The notes under the pieces are model-generated. The model had not been told where the DNA came from, did not search any database, and saw nothing but the letters and a program-made list of their open reading frames with translations. From positions 1 to 44,774 of the forward strand of contig JAVKOQ010000390.1 in NCBI GenBank assembly GCA_031835245.1: a DNA stretch of 44,774 nt. The letters are read 5' to 3'. The DNA is from Balamuthia mandrillaris. Lineage: Eukaryota; Discosea; Longamoebia; Balamuthiidae. Both the position numbers and the translations under genes were made by a program. Of this stretch, positions 29,780-40,408 are shown piece by piece. Each line of letters starts with the position of its first letter. Positions within the stretch are counted from its first letter, which is position 1.

Positions 29780-32700
29780 GCCTTCGTTCTTTGCACCAGG
29801 TTTCTTCGTCAATGCTCCGGTGACAATAACAGTGCAGAACTGTTTGTTCCACAAGAACATTGCACAGAAGGAAGGTGCATTGAGGTACTGTTCGTGAACA
29901 TGGATTGTTATCTGTATAATGTTTGCATAATACTTTCTAATACTTCGGTATATATGTAAAACACGTTCAGAGCAACTTCGGTACGCTTGGAAGTAAAACA
30001 TGGCGAGTTTGTGGGAAACAGCGGCAACACTGGCAGTGCCTTGTGGACCGGTAATGCTCCTCTCCCAATCTCTAGAACTCAGCTTCTTCTTGTGTTGCTT
30101 TTCTCTCCTATATACCAACGCTAAGTGCTGACGGTTGCTTGTTGACGGCAGACTCCGACCAAGTCTACATTGAAAACTGCCTCTTTAGAGACAACATCGC
30201 AGAAGCAGGCTCAGTGTTCATAGCACACCGACCGCCCAACAACGAAGAACTACCACGTGCCAAGGAACGAGAGGCAGAAGAGGAAGGGTTCGAAGAAGAG
30301 GAAACAGGCTCCCTCACGCGCATCGAGGTGGAAAAGTCGGTTTACTTAGCGGATGTAGACTTTCTCAACAATAAGGCCAAAGTGGCGGCCGGCTTGTGGG
30401 TCGAGTCGGGCAACATAAATGCTGCCTGGAGCGGCCTCTTGTTCGTCAATAATGAGGCGGAAGTGGCTGCAGGAGGGGCTTGGTTGTCCTGGCGCTCAGG
30501 AACCCTGTCGTTGAGCTCCTCAACATTCAAGAGCAACAGAGCGAGACAAGGCCTGGCAGGTGAGCGCGTCTTCTGGGTTCTTTCTGTATCCAGCCTAACT
30601 TGCAACAACAACAGGAGCATTGGCGTGGTCTGGTGACATGGCTAGGTTAACGATAAATGAGGAATCGATCTTTGAGGACAACTTTGCTTGGGTGGGAGGG
30701 GCTTTTGGCGTTATTCCTTTCCCGGAAGAGTTGAAGGAGATCTTCCCTAGTTTCATACAAGCCAGACTCACTCAGTTCTCGAATGATGCAATCTTTGATG
30801 TCTTGGAACCGCTCGAAGAACCTGATGTCGTAATCGTGGACACAACCTTTTCTGGTTAGTTCATTGTTGTCTATCGGATTCTTTTTTTCTTCATTCTTGT
30901 TCTTGTTCATCTAGTTCTTGTTTTCTTGTTCTTGTGCAACTTCATCTTCTAGCTTTGCTTTGCTAACTTGACAAACCCGACCTGTAGCCAACAGAGCAGA
31001 CAAAGATACATGTTCTCAAGATGTAGCCTGTTTCGTTCCCATTACCATCCAGATGCAGCCTAGAGAAGAGGCTCCTCCTTTCACCAACAAGAATCAACGA
31101 TGTGGCCGCGTAGAAAGCCTCTCGCCTCGCTGCAAGGTGGTCTCATCAAACCAGCAGACAGAAGTGGAAGAGAACCTCTGCAGCACTGCTTGCAAAGCTC
31201 AGTTGGGTGGAGACCCAACTCTTCCACCCCTATGTGCTGTTGTTCGCTGTCCCTCGGGCGCATGTGCTGACTCATTGGCACAATGTACCAAGCTGCCTGC
31301 TTGTGGGCCAACAAGTGATCCATGCAAGAAGGAAGGCAAGTGCTTCGCTTGCAGCAGCGGAATGTGCGTCAGGTTTAGCTTTGAATGTGGGATAGGAAGC
31401 ACGTGCAAGCTGGATACACCCGAAACACCTGTGACATGCCCGGATGGAGCTTGTGCCTCGCATGTTAAGTTTTGTAAGCCTGTTCCCCCTTGTCCTATCA
31501 CAAGATCGAAAAGGTTTTCATTTTTCTCTCCCATCACCTCCGTCCTGCTGTTGTTATTGTTTGTTCATCTTCTTTCTGGTCTCGTTTATTCATTCGTTTG
31601 TTCGTTGTATATAAACAGGTGCTACGGCAGATGCTTAAATCCAGCAGAGAATTGCACCATTCCTGACGTAATGTGTCCTCCAGGCCTAAAGCTATGTAAC
31701 ACCGACGGCATGTGTCGGTTCCCGTTGGAATGCGAAGCAGTACCATTACAAGGGTGTCCCCACTTCCAGGTGCGTCAAACAGAGATGCAAGTTAACTTTC
31801 ATTAACATTACAACAGTGTCCAACAGGGAAATGCACCCAGAGCCCATTGGAATGCAATACCGCAGCGACGAGATGTTCTGTAGGACATGTCCCATGCCCC
31901 GGAAATGGTCTTTGTGTACCTTTTGACCAACTTTCTACTTGCTATAGGGTAAGTATTCAATCTCATCCAGTGGCTCCTCCTTCTTCTAAATCTTAGGCAA
32001 AACAGCCAGCAGCACTGAGGATTCCTGAATCGTTTTCGTTGACCGTGAGAGGAGGCGAGCAACCAACCACAAAATTCGTCGTCACGGTGCCCGAGAGCGG
32101 AGCTACCAATGCTGGAGACTCTGCTTTCGATGCTTTGCTCTCCGTTGAGATACCTCCAGAAGTTTTAGCTGACTTTGCTGAGGATGAAGAGTTCAGCATT
32201 AACGCCAAAAGCTTTGATGACGTTCTTCAGTACCTCTTCCCTGGTGAAAAGGACTACTCTGGCGATGGGGACAGTAGCAGTGACTTGGGTTGTGCGTTAC
32301 TTTCAACCTTTTTATTTTTAATTCATTTTTTTAATGTTAACACATTGCTTTCCTCTTTCAGCATCGGGGGATGCATCTGACGAGGGCCGAGGTGAAGAAC
32401 GTATCAGCGCGCGTGTCGCCAAGGTCTTTTCTTCCCTGGTGGAACTGTCCTTCCGCAAAGTGACCACATTTGAAGACGACATACTGCTCATCTTCACTGT
32501 TGTCTTGCCGGATGGTGTCTCGTTGGACGACGTTTGTTTGGCATTCATCAACGAAGATGCAGGGCGCTGGGAATGCAATCCTGATCCTTTGGAGCTTTAC
32601 GCTTATGCTCCCAGCGATTCTTCCGGTGATGAGGCCAACAGGACTTTGGGGGAGGGTGATGGGTTCACTGAGCTAATGGTGATTGGACGGACGAACCACT

Positions 32701-33049
32701 TCTCGGACTTTGCGGTTCTCTTGAATGAAGGAGCGGACACCGATGGAGAGGGCAACGATTCAGGGGGAGACAGCGAGCTGGTCACCATATTGGCAGCTGC
32801 GCTGGTACCCTCTGCATTCATCATCGTGGTCGTTGTCATCGCGGTAGGATACTTTATCATCTGGAAACGAAACAAAGGTAACAACACTCCATGCATGTCT
32901 CTGCGTTGTTTCGGTGTGTGTTCTCGATTGCAGCTGACACGTGTTGTGTGTGCCCAGCATACAATAAACAAGCAAGGAGCAGGGGAAGCACCAAGGTCAA
33001 CTTTGGAGAGGAGGAAGGAATGGAGATGTCTCCTGCATCTGAGATATAA
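27353..33049 (+). CDS. Large secreted/type I membrane beta-helix protein, paralogue 2
   Basis: Exons: 27353-27692, 27885-28236, 28312-28637, 28704-28823, 28917-29237, 29302-29475, 29587-29694, 29800-29884, 29971-30050, 30152-30559, 30615-30854, 30988-31513, 31619-31769, 31817-31948, 32006-32291, 32362-32877, 32958-33049 (4257 nt, 1418 aa). Same architecture as paralogue 1: signal peptide (about 1-26), beta-helix with FxxN and GGA turns (FEQN, GGAMYL, NKGGG, FLNNKAKVAAGLWV), Cys-rich region, beta-sandwich ending HFSDFAVLL, membrane helix (LAAALVPSAFIIVVVVIAVG) and short tail (NKQARSRGSTKVNFGEEEG). Exon borders match paralogue 1 except for an extra intron (29695-29799) and the absence of the transposon. 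Tandem duplication is clear. Surface adhesion or recognition is an inference from architecture. Confidence 0.9.
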
Positions 33050-33608
33050 CTAGAACAGAATTCATGTACACAAACAAACAAACATCTTTCTCCTCTATAA
33101 CTTATCGAGTCGACGCGAACTTTTGTCAAATCGGGTCGACCCAGGAAAACCGAGGGCTATTGGTTTATAGAATGACTCCTCATTTTATTACCTATAAAAG
33201 GAATAGTCACCAAAAATGGGAAAACCTGTTGGACAAACAAAAATCCAACCAAAGAAGTCTCTTCAGTCACACACAGCTCGGGGCGAAAGCAAAAGAAAAC
33301 CAAAAACTACCACAGACATTATTTTTTTTGCCCAAAGGGGGTTGGGGGGTGCTGTTTGTGGAGCAGTTGGGCAGCACAGGAGGTGGGCCATACTGGGAGA
33401 AAGACCAAAGGTTGGTCGGAACCGACAGGAGAGGGATTTCGGAGGGAAATCGGAGCGCTCTCTTCAAACCACTATAGCGACTGGCAGTGTACTTTCTTTC
33501 TCAAAGACAAACTTCGGGGACAAGGCGGCGTCTTCTATCTATTAATATTACTACTTGTATTGGACCAAGAACACAGCTGCAACTTCTTTTTATTTCTTCC
33601 GTACAATA
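33050..33608 (+). promoter_or_regulatory. Spacer and probable promoter of the WD40 gene
   Basis: Holds a TATAAAAG at 33193-33200, but over 400 bp from the WD40 start codon, so it would imply a long leader. A G-rich run (GGGGGTTGGGGGG) lies near 33340. An open frame at 33216-33545 has no domain features and is not called. Confidence 0.35.
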
Positions 33609-34321
33609 ATGAACGGTGGTTCTTCAAATTCACTCTCTCGGAAAACAAGCTTCAATGAGGTACTTGCCACCTATGAAAGCCCGCTTAACTCTCCTACAAA
33701 TGCGCGCAGTCCTCTGCGTGCCTCCGTCGGGCCTCTCACCTCCGGTGCCGTGGCCACAACCCATCCGCGGAAGGCAACCCAGGAGGAACCCATGGACAAA
33801 GAGCTGTTGGCTCACTTTGACGTGGAAGAGGTGGGCGTTCTAAGAGGCCATTTCGGAAACGGATGGGTCGAGTGCATGAAAGTGTGGAAAGACTGTCTGT
33901 TGAGTGGAAGCGGGGATGACACAATACGAGCTTGGGAGGTACCAAACTATAGACCCTCTCTTTCTTTAATACTTGTTTGTTCACCGTTTGGGCGCTTCCT
34001 GTTTCTTCTTCTTCCCTCCCGCTTCCCTTCCGCACAGATTTCACAGTTGGAAGACTCGTGGCCAGGAGAGGAGGCACACTCGAGCGTGATGAGGGGACAC
34101 AAGAACGTGGTCAAGTGCATGGCCATCTGGAAGAACAAGCTGTGGACGGGCAGCAACGACGCCTCCGTTATGGTGTGGGAGGAGGATAGAGGCCCAAGAG
34201 GTTTGCGCTTCTTGGAGAAGGGCAAACTGTTGGGCCACGAGTCTGGAATATACGCCCTCAAAGGTGCTGTTCTTTTCTTTCTGCGTTCCTCTTCATGAAG
34301 TGATAGAACAGTGTTTCTTTG

Positions 34322-34373
<52 letters not shown>

Positions 34374-35415
34374 TTCTCTCTTTCTCTCTATCGCGTTCGT
34401 CTTCCTTATAGTAATGCTTCTGTCTCATGCTTTCTCTGCTTTCAAAGGTTGGGGAAACTTTCTGGTGACGGGATCGATGGACAAAACCATTCGCTGCTGG
34501 CGGGAGAACCTCTCCTGCGCGATGGTGATGGAAGGGAGCGAGGATACCATCAACTGCCTGAAGATCCTTCGGGGCAAGTCCCGCTCTTACCTCATCTCCA
34601 GCGGGCAAAAGATGGAGCGCATCCGCGTGTGGAACCAACAGGGCAAATGTATAAAGATCTTGGAAGGGCACGACAACGGCGTGCTCTGCCTGAAGAGCTG
34701 GAAGCGCAAACTCTGGAGCGGCAGCAAGGACTTCTCCATTCGTGGCTGGAACTTGAAGGAAGGCACCGCAGATGTGATCCTCACCGGCCACACCGGCCAG
34801 GTTAATTGCCTGCTGGCCTGGGGCGACCAGCTCTATAGCGGCAGCAGCGATAAGACTATCCGAGTGTGGAGGGAGAGCGGAGAGTGCCTAAGAGTCATCG
34901 AGGGGCCACGCAGCGGTGTATTTTGCCTCAAAGTGTGGAAAGGCTTGTTGGTGAGCAGCGGCCATTTTGACTCGAGAGGGGTTTACATCTGGGATGCAGA
35001 GGGCAAGTCCCAGTTCGTGCTGAGGGATGAGAACGAGAAGGGAGTTAGAGTCATCAAAGTCTGCAGCAACGGCATGCTCTGTGGCAGCGCCGGCAACGTC
35101 ATCATGGTGTGGAGGGGGGTGGAGAGGGAGGAAGCCGTACCCAAGGAGACGGCCTTGAAGCTGCCGGTGAATGGGGGAGGAGCATCGGAGGCAGCCAAGA
35201 CACCGGCTGCTATGGGGCACAAGAGGAAGGCCAGCGGGTGGAGATTTTGGAAAAAGTCAGTGGAGAAGCTGCCGTCGAGCTCTTCCTCTTCGTCGACCTC
35301 GTTGTCCTCAACCAAGACGAGTGGCAGCAGCAGCGGTGGAGAGGAGAAGGAGAAGGAGAAGGATAGTGATGATGCATTTGAGGAAGACGATAGATCCAGT
35401 GAAGACAGTTTCTAG
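33609..35415 (+). CDS. WD40-repeat beta-propeller protein
   Basis: Three exons: 33609-33938, 34038-34263, 34448-35415 (1524 nt, 507 aa). The start is the ATG at 33609 (MNGGSSNSLSRKTSF). After an 80-residue disordered N-terminus, seven or eight WD blades follow. Examples are LSGSGDDTIRAWE, LWTGSNDASVMVWE, LVTGSMDKTIRCWR, LWSGSKDFSIRGWN and LYSGSSDKTIRVWR, with GH dipeptides before the inner strands. The C-terminus (from about residue 430) is basic, then poly-Ser, then acidic, typical of a flexible phosphorylated tail. Repeat style (short blades with 'CLK-W' motifs) recalls TRAF7/ZFWD-type propellers, but no RING, F-box or zinc finger is present, so only a scaffold role can be inferred. Intron 2 carries a (CT)n run at 34326-34373. 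Confidence 0.92.
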
Positions 35416-35592
35416 AAACAAACGAAAGGTGCGGTAAGGGAAAGAGGAAGGCAAAAAAATGCACGTACTTCAAATGTGTTGTGTATTCTGTTTTCTGATG
35501 TACTCTGTTGGCTTGAATCGTTCATTTGGTCACTCCATTCGTTAGGAATTGAGTAAAGAGAAGAGAGATTGAAGGAAAAGGAGTGATTTCAT
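35416..35592. other. Convergent 3' ends of WD40 and PhzF-fusion genes
   Basis: Short 177-bp spacer between two stop codons on opposite strands. It must hold both terminators; no distinct signal or gene was recognised. Confidence 0.5.
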
Positions 35593-38149
35593 TCAAACAC
35601 GAAGTCGGCCGCCAAACACTGTGATGGCGGTGCCTTCCAAACTAACCCGCCCGCTACAACGATCCAACCGGATGAACAGCTCACCACCACGTTTGCTTGC
35701 CTGAAACGCTCTTAGTTCATCTTTCCCCAAAAGCTCGCTCCAATAAACAGCCAATACTGTATGTGCTGATCCAGTTACCTTTTCAAATCAGAGAACACGT
35801 AAGACAGAAGCAAGCAACAACAGAAGTGAGAGAGAAATGAGTACAGGATCCTCTTCAATGCCGTTCCACGGAGAGAAGTACCGTGAAATGAAGTCGTAAC
35901 GATCCCAAGTTGGAAAGACAGCAATGCTTTCTTCTCTTAGTCTCAGAGCCTCCTCGCCCTCGTAGCAAGGGAAAGAAGACGAGAGAGTAGAGTTGCCGCC
36001 GAGAGTAGTAATCATAACACCGCGAACAGGAACATTGGAGGGAAACCGAAGAGCCAACAACGCTTTTTGGTCCGGGTTCACTTCTAACAGCCGCTGAACT
36101 GACTTGAGGTGCAATACCAACTTTTTCGTTTTCTGACAAAACGAAAACAGTTGAGAGGATGCAGATGAAGAAAGAGAAGAGGACGAAGAAGCAGGAACAG
36201 GAAGAAGATCGGATAGGTGTAAACCCATGGCGCCTAACAAAGGAAGAACCACTGATTCGACTGGCATTTCCACCAGCTCAGGAAATCCTTGGGGAAAGTT
36301 CATGCTCATCATCGTTCCTTCCTCCAAGTCTCCTTGTTCCTTTTGCCGTTCGTCAACGCGTTTGCGTTCCACGATGAGGTCTCCACTGAGAGTGCTGAAC
36401 GTGATGCTGTTCAGCGGAACTTTAACTTCATGAAAGAGAACATGTGCGGTGGCCAAGGTTGCATGTCCGCATAAAGCCACTTCGTTGGTAGGCGTGAACC
36501 ACCGAAGACCAAAACGCTTCGCCGTTTTGTAACTTGTTGCCGAAGGAGTGGAGGAAAGAGGATCTAGAGGAAGAGGACAAACGAAAGCTGTTTCCGAGAG
36601 ATTCATTTCGGCGGCAATCTTTGACATGAGGGCTTCGGAAAGCGCTGAGGGAAAGGGTAGAAGACAAACTGCTGCCGGATTTCCTGCAAAAGGCTAACCA
36701 TGATGAAATAAGCAGTTAACATTAAATACAGAGTGGAAGAACAAAGAAGAAAGAACCTTGGAAGTGAAAGCGTCAACGGTAAATATGGGCATTCCTTTGG
36801 AAGTGATTGTGCTATCTGTTTGTTGTTGGTTCAAGTTGTTAAAAGCAACTGTTGACGTGCTGTTGCCGCTGGTTCCAGAGTTTGATGCGAGTGTTGAACT
36901 GCTACGAAGAGTGCTGTTAGTGTTGTTGGTGAATTGTTGTGTTGCTACCGCTTGTTTTTCAACTTTATCTTTTGATGCTGTTTCGTCTTCTTTCTTAGCA
37001 CGTTGCCACGGCTATTATTTAAGAAAGTAATTCTCGGTTATTCGTGGAAGAGAAAAGTCGTCCAGAAAACGAAATAATAAAGCATATACATACCTTCAAA
37101 GGAGCAGCCCTTTGGCCTTTCACAATCGGAGCATTCGGATTTGGCGGCTTATCATCGATCTGCTGAACATCGCTTGGCGTTTTTCCTTCCTGAATCATCC
37201 GCATAACTTCAGCAAACGACAATCGCCCTTGTGGTTTTGCTTCTTCTTCCTTCATCTCTTCTGGTGGTTCTTCTTTTTCTTCTTCTTCTTCTTTTACTTG
37301 AGGATCCTCTTTCCCCGACTCTTGATTCATGTTTCGTAGCCAATCTTGATAAAAAGAGTCCACTGTTGATCCAGTCGTTGATATTGGTGGCCTTTCTTCT
37401 TGTTCGTTGTGATTTGGAGGAATGACGGAAAGAGGTTCAGTCTCCTCATCAATAAAGTGTTTTTTCAGCCAAGAAACGTCCTGTCGTGTAACTGCCTCTT
37501 TTAATTGAGCTGTTTCCGTGTTGTCCTCCAAGAATTGCATTCGGAGATAGTCCCATATGTGTCTTGCATTTGGATTGCGCCTGTATTTTTAAACAAACTA
37601 CAGTGAGGACACGGAAAAAAAAAAAAAGGAGACAATAAGGGAGGGGAAAAAAAGGTCTTACAAGAGAGCAGTGGTCCACCAAGCAACAGCTGTCCGAGGA
37701 CTGTTCATTAGTTGATGGGCGATGCCAACGTTGGCCAAACAGCGAACGTATCCTGGACGTAAACGAAGAGCCTCTTGGTATGCATGGCCTTATTGTTCAG
37801 TAAAACTCCAAAGTCAGAGAGGTAATCATGAAAAATGAAAGGATTGAGACATACAGGCATGGAGGGCAAGGGCAGAGTTGGCTCGTGTTGCTCCTGAAAT
37901 AGAATGTAATACAGCATTAGTGAATGATGTCTTGTTTAAAAAAAAGACCTAAAGGAGAATGCAGGAGACTGACCAAGTTTATTCCACAAGGCGTAGTTGG
38001 TGGGGTCCACTTTAAGAGCTTGCTCATAATGTTGGATTGCTTTTGTAAAGTCAAACGAAGCTGTTTCCAGCACGCCTTTTATAAAGTCTCCGTGAGTGAA
38101 AATAGAGAGAGAGAGAGAGAGAGAGCAGAGAGAGAGAGAGAGAGAGAGA

Positions 38150-38191
<42 letters not shown>

Positions 38192-39541
38192 ATAGTGGAT
38201 ATCAGAGAAGCCAAACCTAAAGTGATTCTTACTTCAACGTCATCAGGATGCTCCTCGATAATCTCTGAAAACACTTTTTTTAACGCGGAGAGAGAATTGC
38301 CTGCTGATGCGAACTCGTTTTCAGAAAACATTGAAACGTTGGATTGTGTAAAGTCCTCCAACTTGGCTTTGTAAGAGGAATATAACAGCCATTGCGACAA
38401 AAAGTAACTGGCCTTTGTGTTTTGTTTTTTTCCGTTGTCGTCAGTATTAATAGTGAAAGTAGTGGGAGGGAGGGGAGGGAGGGAGGGGAGGGAGGGAGGG
38501 GAGGGAGGGAGGGAGGGAGGGAGGGGGAGGGAGGGAGGAGGAGGGAGGGAGGGAGGGAGGAGGGAGGGAGGGGGGAGGGAGGGAGGGAGGGGAGGGAGGG
38601 AGGGAGGGAGGAGGGAGGGAGGGAGGAGGGAGGGAGGGAGGGAGGGAGGGGAGGGAGGGAGGGAGGGAGGGAGGGGAGGGAGGGAGGGAGGGAGGGAGGG
38701 AGGGAGGAGGGGAGGAGGGAGGGGAGGGAGGGAGGAGGGAGGGAGGGGGAGGAGGAGGGGAGGGAGGGAGGGGGAGGGAGGGAGGGAGGGAGGGGGGAGG
38801 GAGGAGGGAGGGAGGGAGGGGGGAGGGTGGAGAGAGAGAACAAACATGGCCACTTTCAACTTCGTTAATGAAGCTGACTGCTAAATCCAACAAAACGTCT
38901 CTGTTGCTTGGTTCTATTCTAAGCGCTGTGCAGGCACAGTATATCGACCTAGTTCAACATGGATATTAGCAACAGTTATAGTAAAGTAGAAAGCAGCAGA
39001 TAACAAAGAACATCCATAAAGTTATGACACGAAGAACAAGAACAAGAAGAACAAGAACACGAACACGAACAAGAACAAGAACAAGAACAAGAACAAGAAC
39101 AAGAACAAGAACAAGAACAAGAACAAGAACAAGAACAAGAACAAGAACAAGAACAAGAACAAGAACAAGAAGGAACGAACGAACGGTGTGTCGCAATCGT
39201 TTTCCATATAAGCTTTGGCAAGCAAGGCCCAAGCTCGATGGTTCATAGGATGTCGCACAACCTCTACCTCCAAAGCTCGAATTGCCTCAGCGAGCTGCCC
39301 CTCCTGAAAACAGAAAGCTCCAACCTCAAAGAAGTTCCTGATGGAAAGGAGGTCTTCTGTGGAAGCAGTGTTGGAGTAATAGGGCTGGTAAGGTCCTTTC
39401 ATGGAGCTGCGGTAAGTAACTGGCAACAGCGGCAAAGCCTCGAATCGAACTCTATGTTTTGAACCAGAGAGCCGAGAGCAAGAGAATGAACCAAAGAGAG
39501 CACACGAACGAAGTGAAGAGAGGAGATAAGTTAGAAAAGAG

Positions 39542-39587
<46 letters not shown>

Positions 39588-39955
39588 AGCAAGCTGCAAA
39601 GCAAAGTAATAAAAGAGAACAACAAAAAAAAAGTACTTTTCAGAAAAGTAAGCCAGCCAATCAGTGACGCCACAGTGCTGTGCCTCATGGGACGAATCAG
39701 AGCCCCACCTCAAAGCACATTTGGACTTCCACTAAAAATAATTTGTTACATTTTTAAAATAAAATAAAAAAACAAATCTCACAAAAAAACAAACAAACAA
39801 ACCAAAGAGTCATCGGACGCTTTACGCTTCCACCGTTTGCACACGAGAAAAACGGAGGCCAGGAGGTCCTTTGCAGGGATCCCTTCCAACACCTGCAAAA
39901 AGATCTCGTCGGGCAGAAAGAAGGTCTCTGCGTTGAGCTCTGCCTCCTCTTCCAT
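35593..39955 (-). CDS. F-box / PEX5-type TPR / KPW(E) peroxin module / PhzF-family fusion
   Basis: Twelve exons: 39955-39803, 39731-39637, 39451-39185, 38948-38846, 38412-38217, 38075-37974, 37893-37855, 37788-37662, 37580-37094, 37011-36757, 36693-35845, 35778-35593 (2859 nt, 952 aa). Order: F-box (residues about 13-65; LPDEIFLQVLEGIPAKDLLA); PEX5-like TPRs (about 110-405; LRIEPSNRDVLLDLAVSFIN, DPTNYALWNKLGA, NPNARHIWDYLR); acidic linker; KPWE-type module (about 478-526; RLSFAEVMRMIQEGK ... PLKPWQ); Asn/Gln/Thr-rich linker; PhzF/PBLD enzyme (597-952; MPIFTVDAFTSK, PFAGNPAAVCLL, NLSETAFV with catalytic Glu, NEVALCGHATLA, EDPVTGSAH). PhzF proteins are isomerase-like. PEX5 binds PTS1 cargo; the KPWE motif is linked to PEX7/PTS2 import. 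PEX5's own N-terminal WxxxF docking half is absent. All junctions are in phase with no stop. Two separate genes cannot be fully excluded without RNA. Confidence 0.82.
38104..38184 (+). repeat. (GA)n tract in intron 5 of the fusion gene
   Basis: About 80 bp of GA dinucleotides with single-base breaks. On the sense strand it is (CT)n just upstream of the exon 6 acceptor, so it could serve as an extended polypyrimidine tract. Confidence 0.85.
38463..38830 (+). repeat. (GGGA)n minisatellite in intron 4 of the fusion gene
   Basis: About 370 bp of GGGA units with frequent GGGGA and GGA variants, one strand almost purely G and A. It lies in intron 4 (38845-38413). The G-rich strand is the template strand of the minus-strand gene. 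Strong G-quadruplex and triplex potential. Confidence 0.95.
39026..39172 (+). repeat. (AAGAAC)n hexamer minisatellite in intron 3 of the fusion gene
   Basis: More than 20 copies of AAGAAC (sense strand GTTCTT), the rightmost ones identical. It begins just inside the exon 3 donor, and the donor itself reads GTTCGT, resembling the repeat unit. Confidence 0.92.
39541..39583 (+). repeat. (GA)n tract in intron 2 of the fusion gene
   Basis: A run of about 40 bp of GA dinucleotides (sense CT) between the F-box exon and the first TPR exon. Confidence 0.85.
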
Positions 39956-40408
39956 TTTGCAAATCTTTCTTTACTTTATCGTTGATAGTGAGGTTTTTGT
40001 TCAACCTAATAGTTTCTGTCAAAATAGTTAACTACTAGGCTAATATTAATCAACAGTAATAGTATTCGGTACCGGGATACTAGGATAGGGTAACCTAATA
40101 TTTTGAAAAGGCGAAAGTTCTAACGTAATAGTTCAGTTTATTAATGCAGTAATATTAATGCATAGGTCTGCAAAAAATAACACCAATCGCGTATTACGAA
40201 GATCAGAAACGGCACAAGCGAGTTTCCCTCGAAATCATGTCTAGCGAGATGTGGCAGAATTGGTTGCTATTTGATCAAGACAATAAAGATGACCCCAGCA
40301 ATTCCAAACGTGAACGTTACTTTTTTGCTTTCATCATTGATATGGTGGAAAAGAATAAAAACAACGAAGAACCGGCCCACAAGCGTCCACCACAACAACA
40401 AGAACGAA
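39956..40408. promoter_or_regulatory. Divergent promoter of the PhzF-fusion and PH-ArfGAP genes
   Basis: AT-rich 453-bp gap between head-to-head start codons. The decamer TAATATTAAT occurs twice (40041-40050 and 40150-40159), and the words CCTAATA and AATAGT recur between them. An upstream ATG at 40237 opens an 87-codon frame that overlaps the chosen ArfGAP start. No TGTCGACA palindromes, unlike the other two divergent promoters. Confidence 0.5.

Noticed and set aside
33216-33545. 110-codon plus-strand frame between paralogue 2 and the WD40 gene
   Set aside because: No domain, basic low-complexity composition, overlaps other equally open frames in a promoter region.
39026-39172. Regular repeats considered as a CRISPR array
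   Set aside because: Units are 6 bp with no spacers, inside an intron of a eukaryotic gene.
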